In this document: positions 16,712 through 17,289 of the stretch, piece by piece
Layout of the letters: every line of letters starts with the position of its first letter
Position numbering within the stretch: position 1 is the first letter of the stretch
From: Burkholderiaceae bacterium
Lineage (GTDB): Bacteria > Pseudomonadota > Gammaproteobacteria > Burkholderiales > Burkholderiaceae
Assembly (NCBI GenBank): GCA_947470165.1
Contig: CANISN010000012.1
Location: forward strand, 1 to 17,289
Reading direction: 5' to 3'
DNA length: 17,289 nt
Program-made: the position numbers and the translations under genes
Notes under the pieces: model-generated
The model's input: only the letters and a program-made list of their open reading frames with translations
What the model was told of the DNA's origin: nothing
Database searches by the model: none

Positions 16712-17289
16712 ATGATTGAATCGACCCAGTCTCACTCAGCACCGACTCCACAGGCGCTTAGCATTGCTAAGTTACAGCGTGTGCAGGATTTCTTATTTCA
16801 TGGCGTTACCCAATTTTTCGCCTTATCAGTACTGATTGCCCTGATTGGTATCATCATTTCGCTCATTATTAACGCTTGGCCTGCACTGGATAAATTCGGG
16901 ATTGGGTTTTTCTTTACTAAAGAGTGGGACATCATTAACGGTGAATTTGGTGGATTAATCGCTATCTACGGGACCATCGTTACCTCTTTTATTGCTTTGT
17001 TAATTGCCGTGCCGCTTAGTTTTGGTATTGCAGTATTTTTGACGGAATTATGTGCGGGTCCTTTGCGTAGGCCATTGGGAACAGCTGTTGAGTTGCTCGC
17101 TGCTGTACCATCAATTATCTACGGTATGTTTGGCTTATTTATTTTTGCTCCACTTTTTGCAGACTATATTCAACCGACACTAGCTGCAACACTCGGTCAA
17201 GTGCCCGGTTTAGGAATTCTATTTTCTGGCGCTTTTAATGGTATCGGCATTCTTTGTGCTGGACTTATTTTGGCGATGATGATCCTGCC
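16712..17289 (+). CDS. pstC: Phosphate ABC transporter permease PstC, 3' end cut by window
   Basis: One of the two inner-membrane permeases of the PstSCAB phosphate importer. 192 codons lie in the window and the frame is still open at the end. Seen: a 25-residue Ser/Pro/Gln-rich cytoplasmic N-terminus, TM1 about 31-55, the motif [22 protein letters not shown] entering TM2 (about 80-110), and the family block [18 protein letters not shown] (130-147). TM4 is cut off by the window edge, before the EAA loop. It was found by translating the end of the window directly. No clear Shine-Dalgarno precedes ATG 16712. pstA and pstB are expected beyond the edge. Confidence 0.95.
   Translation, partial: MIESTQSHSAPTPQALSIAKLQRVQDFLFHGVTQFFALSVLIALIGIIISLIINAWPALDKFGIGFFFTKEWDIINGEFGGLIAIYGTIVTSFIALLIAVPLSFGIAVFLTELCAGPLRRPLGTAVELLAAVPSIIYGMFGLFIFAPLFADYIQPTLAATLGQVPGLGILFSGAFNGIGILCAGLILAMMIL

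Noticed and set aside
1..17289. A hidden novel system such as a defence island, biosynthetic cluster, phage or CRISPR
   Set aside because: Every long frame is assigned to a conserved family; no direct-repeat arrays, integrase, transposase or tRNA-like sequence was seen by eye.

Overview
The window is a gene-dense stretch of bacterial housekeeping chromosome with about a dozen core genes and short intergenic gaps. No mobile element, phage gene, CRISPR array, tRNA or rRNA is visible. The protein families, the gene order carA-carB-greA-DUF4149-yhbY/rlmE-ftsH-folP-glmM-pstS-pstC and the middling base composition (estimated by eye) point to a betaproteobacterium of the Burkholderiales. A small-genome Burkholderiaceae such as Polynucleobacter is my best guess. 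That is recognition from memory, not a database result.

Layout. (1) 1-2080, plus strand: 3' part of gloB (glyoxalase II), whose stop overlaps the start of mltD (lipoprotein lytic transglycosylase). (2) 2114-3997: prpE (propionate-CoA ligase), closed by a 16-bp hairpin at 4018-4053. (3) 4233-9725: probable operon carA-carB-greA-DUF4149 membrane protein, with 1-base overlap or gaps of 18-19 bases. (4) 9775-10407, minus strand: yhbY, convergent with the previous operon across an intrinsic terminator and divergent from rlmE. (5) 10540-11214: rlmE. (6) 11342-13222: ftsH, preceded by a perfect 14-bp palindrome. (7) 13244-14116: folP, whose first codons contain a textbook intrinsic terminator. (8) 14143-15486: glmM, with a TATAAT box placed as for a leaderless mRNA. 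(9) 15602-17289: pstS and the 5' part of pstC behind a clear Pho box, the two genes separated by two hairpins.

How the genes work together. carAB makes carbamoyl phosphate for pyrimidine and arginine synthesis. GreA rescues stalled RNA polymerase. YhbY and RlmE act on the large ribosomal subunit. FtsH performs membrane protein quality control, FolP serves folate synthesis, GlmM serves cell-wall precursor synthesis, and PstS/PstC take up phosphate under phosphate starvation. I see no new multi-gene system here.

The points of interest are in expression control: three TTG starts (carA, rlmE, ftsH) and one GTG (folP), mini-ORFs next to two of the TTG starts, a terminator inside folP, probable leaderless initiation of glmM, and hairpins that probably set the pstS:pstC ratio. 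No gap between genes exceeds 300 bases; the longest is 3998-4232 (235 bases), holding the prpE hairpin and the carA leader.
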